Positions 1 through 5,981 of a stretch of DNA of 5,981 nt are shown here, piece after piece. The position numbers were made by a program, and so were the translations under genes. Below the pieces are notes generated by a model, which was not told the DNA's origin, ran no database searches, and saw nothing but the letters and a program-made list of their open reading frames with translations. Each line of letters begins with the position of its first letter. Position 1 is the first letter of the stretch. The DNA lies in assembly GCA_017934845.1 (NCBI GenBank), contig JAGBIR010000106.1:1-5981 (forward strand), in the 5' to 3' direction. This DNA comes from Alistipes sp. Its GTDB lineage: Bacteria; Bacteroidota; Bacteroidia; Bacteroidales; Rikenellaceae.

Positions 1-1261
1 CATTCTCAAATGTTACATTCTTGATAGTAGCATTCTTTGCATAGCCGAAGAAACCGATATATGCCTTACCCTCCTTTGCCTCGGTCTCAACGATGTTGAG
101 GTTCTTGATAGTGTAACCACCACCGTTGAATGTACCAATGTAAGGCACCTCGGGTGTACCAATAGGAGTCCAGTTGCTGCTTGCGCTACGTGATGTTGTC
201 AATGAAAGATCAATGTCGTCGTTCAATGAGATGTTGATATCGTTTGAAATCTCTCCATTGTTAATCTTCTCGGCAAGCTCCTTCAAACCAACAGTAGTAG
301 CAACGATTGCAGATGTACCATTCTCATCAAGGAAGAATCCCTCGTAAGCAGGCTCAGTAAAGCCGGGCTTAATCTCAACGTTGAAGTCGGCAGTTGAAGT
401 GAGGATGTTACCGATGATGTTTGTGCGGTAGTTACGCTGTACGGGAACTGAAGTGTAGTTGCGAGTCAAATCAGCAGTACCCTCAGTTGCATCCTCGGCA
501 AGTGTCAAGGTAACGTCAACCAACTCCTTCTCGTTAACCAATACATAGTTCATTGCGATGTGGCTGTAAGTCTTACCGTTAGCAGTGATTGTACCAGTTG
601 CCATATCGGCCATGTCGAATGTAAGCTCAACAGCAGCATTCTTCTGGGGAACGGCACCGCTCTTAAGGTTCAAGCAGTTGTAAACGCCCTTAACCTTTAC
701 GCCTGTCTTTTTGATATCAACGCCAGCTACACGTGCCTTCTCCAAATCGGCAGTAGCAACGTTAAGCTGTGCGAAGGGACGCTTCAGCTCAACGGTCTGG
801 CTGATAGCACCATTAACTGTGATGGGCTCTACATACTTGTAGAACGCATCGTACTCCTCGTTGTTTGCTGTAAGAGTAGCCTGCGGATCGTAGGTCATCT
901 TTGCCTCAGCAGCTGTATTGCCCCAAGTAAGAGTGTAGGGAGCGTTAGTGTTCTGCGCCCAGAAGATAATCTCGTAAGAGCGGCCCTGAACGAGGTTGAG
1001 GTTAACGGTTGTAGAGATGTTGATTGTAACAGGAGAGTCTGTTGCAGAAAGACCTGCTACAAAGCCCTCCTGAGTGTCATAAACTGCATAGTACAAATCC
1101 TGTGCAGTCTCACCCTCGCCATAACGAGTAGCTACGGCAGGTGAATTTACGCAGAACGATACCAACGCCTCCTTATCCTCGACAGGAGCTACGGTGTCGT
1201 CCTTTGCGCAAGATGTCAACAACATACCAAATGCTGCGACAGCCATCAAAAGTTTCTTCAT
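1..1261 (-). CDS. Surface lipoprotein with fimbrillin/DUF6562-like domain and beta-helix repeats (partial, C-terminus outside window)
   Basis: The ATG at 1261-1259 opens a frame that stays open to the left edge, giving 420 residues with no stop. Residues 1-18 are a lipoprotein signal peptide (MKK, hydrophobic stretch, lipobox LTSC with Cys18). The next residues, A-K-D-D, fit the K-(D/E)2 surface-export signal described for Bacteroidota lipoproteins, so the protein is probably on the outer face of the outer membrane. Residues about 34-290 resemble Bacteroides fimbrillin-like/DUF6562 proteins: ATRYGEG near 44-50, LYYAVYD at 57-62, RPFAQLNVAT at 161-170 and QRNYRTNIIGNILTS at 275-289. From about 364 the sequence becomes repetitive (WTPIG, YIGTFNGGGYTIKNL at 374-388, YIGFFGY at 401-407, ATIKNVTFEN at 411-420), typical of GLUG-like or right-handed beta-helix adhesin regions. 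The leader is A/T-rich with no Shine-Dalgarno. The role is inferred as adhesion or surface binding; the ligand is unknown. The gene call is strong and the domain names come from recognition, not a search. Confidence 0.88.
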   Translation of the reverse strand, partial: MKKLLMAVAAFGMLLTSCAKDDTVAPVEDKEALVSFCVNSPAVATRYGEGETAQDLYYAVYDTQEGFVAGLSATDSPVTINISTTVNLNLVQGRSYEIIFWAQNTNAPYTLTWGNTAAEAKMTYDPQATLTANNEEYDAFYKYVEPITVNGAISQTVELKRPFAQLNVATADLEKARVAGVDIKKTGVKVKGVYNCLNLKSGAVPQKNAAVELTFDMADMATGTITANGKTYSHIAMNYVLVNEKELVDVTLTLAEDATEGTADLTRNYTSVPVQRNYRTNIIGNILTSTADFNVEIKPGFTEPAYEGFFLDENGTSAIVATTVGLKELAEKINNGEISNDINISLNDDIDLSLTTSRSASSNWTPIGTPEVPYIGTFNGGGYTIKNLNIVETEAKEGKAYIGFFGYAKNATIKNVTFEN

Positions 1262-1334
1262 AGTTTTGTTGTTTAAATTAAAAAAATATCAATCGTTTAT
1301 TTGAAAAAAATACAATTTTGTGTGTATTATTATA

Positions 1335-1342
1335 CAAAGGTA
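1335..1342 (-). promoter_or_regulatory. -7 element of the lipoprotein promoter
   Basis: The minus strand reads TACCTTTG, an exact fit to the Bacteroides -7 consensus TAnnTTTG. Transcription would start near 1328-1331, giving a leader of about 70 nt before the ATG at 1261. No TTG is found 20 nt upstream; that position is next to a run of eight G on the coding strand, so the -33 element is weak or missing. Confidence 0.65.
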
Positions 1343-1364
1343 CATAAAATTTATTCTCATTTTA

Positions 1365-1372
1365 CCCCCCCC
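1365..1372. repeat. Homopolymer C8/G8 tract upstream of the lipoprotein promoter
   Basis: Eight consecutive C on the plus strand (G on the coding strand of the lipoprotein gene) sit 22 bp upstream of the -7 box, at about the place of the -33 element. The surrounding DNA is strongly A/T-rich, so the run stands out. A small CCGA-TTTT-TCGG dyad (1371-1382) overlaps its edge. Runs of this length can vary by polymerase slippage; whether this one does is not shown. Confidence 0.8.
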
Positions 1373-1438
1373 GATTTTTCGGAATAATTATGCAATAAAC
1401 CTGTTAAAAACCTGCATATAGCGCAATAAATAGAATTT

Positions 1439-1459
1439 GTATGTGATAAATACACATAC
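1439..1459. repeat. Inverted repeat, 7-bp stem, 7-nt loop
   Basis: GTATGTG (1439-1445) pairs with CACATAC (1453-1459) around the loop ATAAATA. It lies downstream of the minus-strand gene at 1533-2429. On the minus strand it is followed by AAATTCTATTTATT, which is A/U-rich but has no clean U-run. It may help end or stabilise that transcript. Confidence 0.4.
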
Positions 1460-1466
1460 TTTTTCG

Positions 1467-1490
1467 TCCGCAAATAGTGAAATTTGCGGA
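1467..1490. repeat. Perfect 9-bp inverted repeat with 6-nt loop
   Basis: TCCGCAAAT (1467-1475) pairs perfectly with ATTTGCGGA (1482-1490) around AGTGAA. It starts 42 nt downstream of the stop codon of the minus-strand gene ending at 1533. Neither strand has a U-tract directly after the stem (minus: CGAAAAAG; plus: GAATGTGC), so it is not a standard intrinsic terminator. It could be a 3' mRNA-end hairpin or a protein-binding dyad. Together with the dyad at 1439-1459 it makes a tandem hairpin pair. Confidence 0.5.
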
Positions 1491-1532
1491 GAATGTGCGA
1501 ATCTCGTGCCAGAAATCTGTATGGAAAATTTG

Positions 1533-2429
1533 TTAAGGCAAGGGGCAGCGTTCGTAGCTGTCGATCATTGAATTTCGCGTACGATTGACGATTCGGATGC
1601 CCTGCGTGCGAGCGTAGTCGGCCAGCACCTCGTGACCACGGAATAGCTCGGCCGTCTCGGCCAGATAGGTATGCATCGTGTAGGGGCGCGGCGGGTTGGT
1701 CGCGTTAACGAATATGGGCTTTGCCTCGGCGGGTGCGTTGTCGTAGTAGTGGCTCGCGATGCGGCAGAGTTGGTTCTGCTCGTTCACGGCAAGGCCGTCG
1801 AGCAACGTGTGGTCAACACCAAAAAGCTCTATCGTGCGGTAGCCGAGCAACATAGCGATGAACTCGCCATTCTGCACAACGGTACCAAAATTGCCCGATC
1901 CCAAGCCGCGACGGTAGCACCAGAATTCAACGCTGCGGAAACCGCGAAAGAGTGTGGTGTGGAACTTTACAATGCGGATGTTGGGGTTGTGACCGACGGC
2001 CGCTGCATAGTCAAATTTTTCGGGATTGTAGTACTGAATGTAAAGCGTCATCGGCCAACTAACACTCTCTGCCAGCGCGCAATACATCTCTTTAACGCGC
2101 TCCGAATGGCCCGCCTTGCGGAAGAATTGCGGGTCGGAGAGAACGTAATATTTTGGCTTCAAAACCGTAAACTCACGGCTCAATGCGAAGAAATTTACAG
2201 CCATAATATCGCCACTCTCCCACGCCTTATTCTCGATGAGCCGAGTCAGCTGCTTGCCCAGCGACGGCCCGTTTCCGAGTATAAAAATGCGTTTGTCGGG
2301 GTGCATCGATTGCACTCCGGCGCGAGCAACGTGGTTACGGAAATCCTCCTTCACTGCCATCGTGGCAAAGAAGAGAAGGGTGTCGAAGGAGTCGCGCACG
2401 GCTCGTATTATTTTTTCGGTCAATCGCAT
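1533..2429 (-). CDS. MptE-like (DUF115) / GT42 sialyltransferase-like protein, probable surface-glycan enzyme
   Basis: This is a complete frame of 298 residues. A Rossmann-type nucleotide-binding motif, IFILGNGPSLG, lies at 48-58. It is followed by VNFFALS (78-84) and KYYVLSDPQFF (93-103), then GSGNFGTVVQNG (177-188) and a beta-strand/loop GYRTIELFGVDHT (196-208). Near the end are His253 (YTMHTY) and RNSMID (285-290). This order resembles DUF115/MptE-like proteins and, in my reading, the Campylobacter Cst sialyltransferases (GT42): GNGPSL, an SG-x-AxALGY-x-SGxD block, a late His and a C-terminal NS. His253 could be the counterpart of the GT42 catalytic base, which is inference. No signal peptide or clear membrane segment is present; the hydrophobic stretch at 17-25 is too short. 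The start at 2429 is preferred because it lies 22 nt past a good -7 box. The gene is divergent from a family 2 glycosyltransferase gene and shares its promoter region, which supports a role in glycan assembly. Donor and acceptor are unknown. Confidence 0.82.
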   Translation of the reverse strand: MRLTEKIIRAVRDSFDTLLFFATMAVKEDFRNHVARAGVQSMHPDKRIFILGNGPSLGKQLTRLIENKAWESGDIMAVNFFALSREFTVLKPKYYVLSDPQFFRKAGHSERVKEMYCALAESVSWPMTLYIQYYNPEKFDYAAAVGHNPNIRIVKFHTTLFRGFRSVEFWCYRRGLGSGNFGTVVQNGEFIAMLLGYRTIELFGVDHTLLDGLAVNEQNQLCRIASHYYDNAPAEAKPIFVNATNPPRPYTMHTYLAETAELFRGHEVLADYARTQGIRIVNRTRNSMIDSYERCPLP

Positions 2430-2448
2430 CGAGTTGAGTTTTATGCTA

Positions 2449-2479
2449 TTGCAAAACTATAAAAATATTGTTACATTTG
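2449..2479 (+). promoter_or_regulatory. Promoter of the family 2 glycosyltransferase gene
   Basis: TTG at 2449-2451, a 20-nt spacer and TACATTTG at 2472-2479 match the Bacteroides -33/-7 promoter pattern. The -7 box ends only 7 nt before the ATG at 2487, so transcription should begin at or within a few bases of the start codon, giving a leaderless or nearly leaderless mRNA. Confidence 0.72.
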
Positions 2480-2482
2480 CAA
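2452..2482 (-). promoter_or_regulatory. Promoter of the MptE-like gene
   Basis: On the minus strand, TTG (2482-2480), a 20-nt spacer and TAGTTTTG (2459-2452) match the Bacteroides -33/-7 pattern. The start site would be near 2444-2447, leaving a leader of about 15-18 nt before the ATG at 2429, without a Shine-Dalgarno. It occupies the same DNA as the plus-strand promoter, so RNA polymerase could bind only one direction at a time. Confidence 0.7.
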
Positions 2483-2486
2483 TTAT

Positions 2487-3416
2487 ATGGCATCTTCTTG
2501 CGACATATCGGTTGTGATTCCGCTCTATAACAAGTCGGCGGAGATATCGCGTGCGCTTGCGTCGGTGCTGGCGCAGTCGGTGCGTCCACGCGAAATTATT
2601 GTTGTTGATGATGGCTCGACGGACGATAGTGTAGAAAAGGTCAAGTCGTTTGATTCGCCGCTGTTGCGCGTTATAAATCAAGAGAATAGAGGTGTGAGCG
2701 TCGCGCGAAATGTGGGTATCGGGGCTGCTTCGTCGCGATGGGTTGCGCTGTTGGATGGTGACGATGTGTGGTGTGCCGATTTTTTGGCTACGATGGTCGA
2801 TCTGATTGATCGTTATCCTAATTGCGGAGCTTATGGAACGGCATTTTTTGTCGAGCAAAATGGCGAGCGAGTGGCTGCCGATACACCTTCGGAGGAGGGT
2901 ATAGTCGATTTTTTTGCCGAGGCGATGCACCACTATGTGTTGCTGCCGTCGGCTACGGTCGTAAGGCGTGATTTGGTGCTCGAGTTGGGCGGATTCCCCG
3001 AGGGTATGCGCCTTGGCGAGGATCAATATCTGTGGACTAAGATTGCACGCGTTGCCGATGTCGCTTTTTCGCCCAAGAGGATGGCTATCTACTCGCGTCA
3101 GGCGTCGAACCGCTCGGCGGCGATATATCGGCCCGAGCAGACTCGTTTCTCGTTCGAGGAGTTGTATGACGAGGCCGAGAGCGAGCTGAGTAACGAATAT
3201 ATTGCGCGTGTGGCTATTGGTAAAGCCCTGACCGAGAGCGTGAAGGGTGGCACGCAGTCGGCTCGGCGGGCAGCACGATTTTTTGCCTATAACCGCCTTT
3301 CGCGTCGTGCTTGGTGGAAGTTGCGCATACTTAATTCGCTGCCCCGATTCCTGCGCCCGTCAATCCTTGCGGCATATAATTGGCTCGCTTGGAAAATCGC
3401 CCGCAAGGGAATTTAA
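2487..3416 (+). CDS. Family 2 glycosyltransferase (GT-A fold)
   Basis: This is a complete frame of 309 residues, a normal length for a bacterial GT2 enzyme. It should transfer a sugar from a nucleotide-sugar donor to a growing surface glycan at the cytoplasmic face of the inner membrane. Motifs in order: ISVVIPLYN (7-15) opening the nucleotide-binding domain, VVDDGSTDD (39-47), NRGVSVARN (67-75), the metal-binding LDGDD (89-93), and GGFPEGMRLGEDQYLW (168-183), whose Glu178-Asp179 is the usual catalytic-base motif. All key residues are present. The last 50 residues are rich in Arg, Lys, Trp and other aromatics, with no full membrane helix, and may lie on the membrane surface. The ATG at 2487 is chosen because the GT2 beta-strand begins only six residues in; a later start would destroy the fold. 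It sits 7 nt after the -7 box, so the mRNA is probably leaderless. Sugar specificity cannot be read from sequence. Ser codons favour TCG (10 of the first 14), unlike the lipoprotein gene. Confidence 0.93.
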   Translation: MASSCDISVVIPLYNKSAEISRALASVLAQSVRPREIIVVDDGSTDDSVEKVKSFDSPLLRVINQENRGVSVARNVGIGAASSRWVALLDGDDVWCADFLATMVDLIDRYPNCGAYGTAFFVEQNGERVAADTPSEEGIVDFFAEAMHHYVLLPSATVVRRDLVLELGGFPEGMRLGEDQYLWTKIARVADVAFSPKRMAIYSRQASNRSAAIYRPEQTRFSFEELYDEAESELSNEYIARVAIGKALTESVKGGTQSARRAARFFAYNRLSRRAWWKLRILNSLPRFLRPSILAAYNWLAWKIARKGI

Positions 3417-3451
3417 GCACTCGAATAATCAAAGAATATGGATATAAACAA

Positions 3452-3488
3452 TAACGCGGATAGTTAAAACTACCCGCGTTACTTTTTA
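3452..3488. terminator. Intrinsic terminator between convergent genes, probably bidirectional
   Basis: TAACGCGG (3452-3459) pairs perfectly with CCGCGTTA (3474-3481). After one A/C mismatch, TAGT (3461-3464) pairs with ACTA (3469-3472). The plus strand continues CTTTTTATA, a good U-tract for ending the glycosyltransferase transcript 36 nt after its stop. On the minus strand the hairpin is followed by TTGTTTATAT, U-rich enough to end gcvP, whose stop codon lies 21 nt before the stem. Confidence 0.85.
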
Positions 3489-3502
3489 TAAAATTACAAT
3501 CG

Positions 3503-5981
3503 TTAGTCGGCGTTGCAGCAAACAAGGTTACGGTCACCGTAGCCGTTGTCGATCTTAGTTACATAGGGGAAGAACTTCGCCGCCTTAACCCACTCCAACG
3601 GGAAGGCTGCCTCGGTGCGTGAGTAGGGGTGTGACCACTCGCCCGCCAGCTCTACGGCTGTATGCGGAGCGTTAACCACTACGTTATCCTTCTCGCCCGA
3701 TGCGGCTGCGGCCTCGCACTCGCGCTTAATCTGTACCAACGCCTCCATAAAGCGATCCATCTCGGCCTTTGGCTCCGACTCGGTAGGCTCTACCATCAGG
3801 GTCTCGTGTACAGGGAACGAGAGGGTAGGAGCGTGGAAGCCGTAGTCCATCAAGCGGTGAGCGATATCGCCGCAGTCGATGCCGTAGTCGTGCTTGAAGT
3901 GTGTGAGGTCGAGAATCATCTCGTGACCTACGCGACCTGTCTCGCCTGAGTAGTATGTGCGATACTCATCCTTTAATGCCGACGACATATAGTTTGCATT
4001 TACGATAGCCATCTCGGTTGCCTGACGCAGACCCTCCTCGCCGAGCATCTTGATGTAGCCATAGGTGATAGGCAACAACATAGCCGAGCCCCAAGGAGCC
4101 GATGATACTGCTGTGATGCCATCCTCACCGCCTGTCGCTACAACGGGGTGCGAAGGCAGGAATGGCTTCAAATGCTCTGCTACGCAGATAGGACCTACGC
4201 CCGGGCCACCACCGCCGTGAGGCATTGCGAAGGTCTTATGAAGGTTGAGGTGGCATACGTCGGCACCAATATAGCCCGGGTTGGTAAGGCCAACCTGTGC
4301 ATTCATATTCGCACCGTCCATATATACCTGACCACCTGCGTCGTGTACTGCATCTACAATCTCGCGGATACGGCTCTCGAATACACCGTGAGTCGAAGGA
4401 TAGGTAACCATCAAGCCGCACAACTCCGATGAGTGCTCCTCGGCCTTTGCCTTCAGATCCTCGACGTCGATATTTCCGTTCTCGTCGCACTTTACGGTTA
4501 CAATCTTCATACCTGCCATAGCAGCCGATGCGGGGTTGGTTCCGTGAGCCGATGCGGGAATGAGGATGATGTTACGATAGCCCTGACCGCGGCTCTGGTG
4601 ATAGGCACGGATAACCATCAAACCGGTGTACTCGCCTGCAGCACCCGAGTTGGGCTGCAAAGAGCAACCTGCGAAGCCTGTGATGGCCGCCAAATCGTTC
4701 TCCAACTCCGAGATAAGCTCGGCATAACCCTCGGCCTGATCGGCGGGAGCAAAGGGGTGCATATCCTGGAAGCCTGCCAATGAAAGGGGCTGCATAATAG
4801 CCGCTGCGTTGAGTTTCATTGTACACGATCCGAGTGAAATCATTGAGTTGGCAAGCGAGATGTCGCGCAACTCCAACTGCTTGATATAGCGCATCATATC
4901 GCTCTCTGAGCGGTAGCGGTTGAATACGGGCTCGGTAAGTATCGCGCTCTTACGCAAAAGGCCCTCGGCGATGGCTGGCTCGTTGGCAATCTTTACAGCC
5001 TTTGCCTTCTTGCCGGCAGCCTCAGCAAAGATAGCCACGATAGCCTCAACCTCGGCTGCGGTTGTAACCTCGTCGGTTGAGAGGCGTACTGTACCCTCCG
5101 ATGGGTAGTGGAAGTTAATGCCGGCAGCCAATGCGATATCTTGAACTACGGCAGCTTCGGCAGCTACCTCGATGGTATCGAAAATTGAGTTGTGAGTGAG
5201 CTTGTAGCCCAATGCCTTCAAAGCCTCGGCAACGGCAACGGCTGCAGTGTGAGCTGTCATAGCGGCACGGCGCAAGCCCTCGGCACCATTATATACGCAG
5301 TAGAAACCTGCCATAGATGCCATCAGGGCCGATGCGGTACAGATGTTAGATGTAGCCTTCTCGCGCTTGATATGCTGCTCGCGCATCTGCAATGACATAC
5401 GCAACGCCTTATTGCCCAAGCGGTCAACCGATACACCAATGATACGGCCCGGGATGTTACGCTTGTAAGCCTCGCGGCATGCCATATAGGCTGCTGCGGG
5501 ACCTCCGAAGCCCATCGGGCAGCCCAAACGCTGTGTTGAACCTACGGCAATGTCGGCACCCCACTCGGCGGGAGGTGTCAAAAGTGCCAACGATAAGATG
5601 TCGGCAACGGCTGCTACCAACGCACCTGCGGCATGAGCCTTCTCGGCAAATGCTGCGTAGTCGCGTACCTCGCCCGATGCTGAAGGATACTGCACCAATA
5701 CACCAAACTCCTTGCCCGAGAACTCGTAGGTAGAGTAGTCGTCAACGATAAGCTCGATGCCGAACGGCTCGCTGCGAGTGAGCAATACGTCGAGATTCTG
5801 CGGGAAGATATCCTTATCGACGAAGAGCTGGTTGCGGCCCTGCTTAACAGCCTCGCGCGAACGCAAAGCAAACATCATAAGCATAGCCTCGGCAGCTGCT
5901 GTTGACTCGTCGAGCAGTGAGCAGTTGGCAATCTGCATACCTGTGAGCGAGAGAATAGCTGTCTGGAAGTTCAAGAGTGCC
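3503..5981 (-). CDS. gcvP: Glycine dehydrogenase (aminomethyl-transferring), P-protein of the glycine cleavage system (partial, N-terminus outside window)
   Basis: The P-protein uses pyridoxal phosphate to decarboxylate glycine and passes the aminomethyl group to the lipoyl arm of GcvH in the cytoplasm, feeding one-carbon units to folate with GcvT and Lpd. The frame enters from the right edge and encodes 825 residues to the stop at 3505-3503. It begins ALLNFQT, an internal P-protein motif (QGRLEALLNFQ in other bacteria), so about 125-130 N-terminal residues are missing; the TTG at 5974 is not a start. Diagnostic blocks: LLDESTAAAEAM, GADIAVGSTQRLGCPMGFGGP, PGRIIGVSVD, REQHIKREKATSNICT, LGSCTMKLNAAA, QPNSGAAGEY, IPASAHGTNPASA, DGANMNAQVG, and HLNLHKTFAMPHGGGGPG with the PLP-binding lysine encoded at 4235-4237. 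It ends YGDRNLVCCNAD, matching the family C-terminus. N-terminal-like and C-terminal-like halves are in one chain, so this is the fused form, not split gcvPA/gcvPB. No frameshift or missing catalytic block is seen. Its promoter is outside the window. Confidence 0.98.
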   Translation of the reverse strand, partial: ALLNFQTAILSLTGMQIANCSLLDESTAAAEAMLMMFALRSREAVKQGRNQLFVDKDIFPQNLDVLLTRSEPFGIELIVDDYSTYEFSGKEFGVLVQYPSASGEVRDYAAFAEKAHAAGALVAAVADILSLALLTPPAEWGADIAVGSTQRLGCPMGFGGPAAAYMACREAYKRNIPGRIIGVSVDRLGNKALRMSLQMREQHIKREKATSNICTASALMASMAGFYCVYNGAEGLRRAAMTAHTAAVAVAEALKALGYKLTHNSIFDTIEVAAEAAVVQDIALAAGINFHYPSEGTVRLSTDEVTTAAEVEAIVAIFAEAAGKKAKAVKIANEPAIAEGLLRKSAILTEPVFNRYRSESDMMRYIKQLELRDISLANSMISLGSCTMKLNAAAIMQPLSLAGFQDMHPFAPADQAEGYAELISELENDLAAITGFAGCSLQPNSGAAGEYTGLMVIRAYHQSRGQGYRNIILIPASAHGTNPASAAMAGMKIVTVKCDENGNIDVEDLKAKAEEHSSELCGLMVTYPSTHGVFESRIREIVDAVHDAGGQVYMDGANMNAQVGLTNPGYIGADVCHLNLHKTFAMPHGGGGPGVGPICVAEHLKPFLPSHPVVATGGEDGITAVSSAPWGSAMLLPITYGYIKMLGEEGLRQATEMAIVNANYMSSALKDEYRTYYSGETGRVGHEMILDLTHFKHDYGIDCGDIAHRLMDYGFHAPTLSFPVHETLMVEPTESEPKAEMDRFMEALVQIKRECEAAAASGEKDNVVVNAPHTAVELAGEWSHPYSRTEAAFPLEWVKAAKFFPYVTKIDNGYGDRNLVCCNAD

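Larger units (their letters stand above)
2448..2483. repeat. Inverted repeat framing the divergent promoters
   Basis: ATTGCAAA (2448-2455) and TTTGCAAT (2476-2483) form a perfect 8-bp inverted repeat with a 20-nt spacer. Each arm carries the -33 TTG for one strand and the TTTG of the -7 box for the other, so the symmetry follows from two mirrored promoters. It could also bind a dimeric regulator. Confidence 0.8.

Noticed and set aside
560..1144. Plus-strand open frame of 194 codons opposite the lipoprotein gene
   Set aside because: It is antisense to a frame with a clear signal peptide and recognisable domains; the product is Cys-rich with no motif and no promoter.
1329..1334. TATAAT on the minus strand upstream of the lipoprotein gene as a sigma70-type -10 box
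   Set aside because: Primary promoters in this phylum use TAnnTTTG; TACCTTTG immediately upstream is the better call and TATAAT occurs easily in A/T-rich DNA.
1467..1490. Intrinsic terminator
   Set aside because: The stem is perfect, but neither strand has a U-run after it, so it is listed only as an inverted repeat.
1671..2462. Plus-strand open frame of 263 codons opposite the MptE-like gene
   Set aside because: The opposite strand has the Rossmann motif, a promoter and a sensible start; this frame has no recognisable family and runs into the divergent promoter region.
2909..2915. T7 run in the glycosyltransferase gene as a programmed frameshift or slippage site
   Set aside because: It is the in-frame codons for Asp-Phe-Phe, similar T6 runs recur in the gene, and the frame is intact with no overlapping alternative product.
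2457..3026. Minus-strand open frame of 189 codons opposite the glycosyltransferase gene
   Set aside because: The plus-strand GT2 protein has all family motifs; the antisense product is low-complexity, rich in Arg, His and Ile.
5972..5974. TTG as a start codon for the glycine decarboxylase frame
   Set aside because: The frame continues to the right edge and the codon encodes a leucine inside the conserved ALLNFQT motif; the gene is cut by the window.

Overview
The window is a piece of a Bacteroidota chromosome, most likely order Bacteroidales. Three observations point there: promoters match the Bacteroides-type -33 TTG / -7 TAnnTTTG pattern instead of E. coli sigma70 boxes; starts lack Shine-Dalgarno sequences and have A/T-rich leaders; and the first gene encodes a fimbrillin/DUF6562-like lipoprotein with a K-D-D surface-export signal after the lipid-modified cysteine. 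Genus cannot be fixed by eye. Nothing suggests phage, plasmid, IS element, CRISPR, tRNA or rRNA.

Layout. (1) Positions 1-1261, minus strand: N-terminal 420 residues of a large surface lipoprotein, cut by the left edge. It has a signal peptide with lipobox, a fimbrillin-like beta domain, then the start of a GLUG-like/beta-helix repeat region. (2) 1262-1532: A/T-rich intergenic DNA with the lipoprotein promoter, a run of eight C (G on the coding strand) where the -33 element should be, and two short inverted repeats. (3) 1533-2429, minus: a 298-residue protein of the MptE-like (DUF115) / GT42 sialyltransferase-like type. (4) 2430-2486: a compact divergent promoter region. Two complete Bacteroides-type promoters lie on opposite strands within one 36-bp inverted repeat. 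(5) 2487-3416, plus: a family 2 glycosyltransferase of 309 residues. (6) 3417-3502: a hairpin terminator that can serve both converging genes. (7) 3503-5981, minus: gcvP, glycine decarboxylase (P-protein), complete at the C-terminus and missing roughly 125-130 residues at the N-terminus.

How the parts relate. gcvP is core one-carbon metabolism and only converges on the glycosyltransferase gene. The two middle genes are the functional unit. They are divergent, share one symmetric promoter block, and both look like enzymes of surface glycan assembly, yet they are not inside a long capsule operon. The lipoprotein is transcribed from its own promoter in the same direction as the MptE-like gene. 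The most interesting points are the symmetric bidirectional promoter, a probably leaderless glycosyltransferase mRNA, the unassigned MptE/GT42-like protein, and a possibly slippage-prone poly-G tract in the lipoprotein promoter. I do not see a large undescribed system here.
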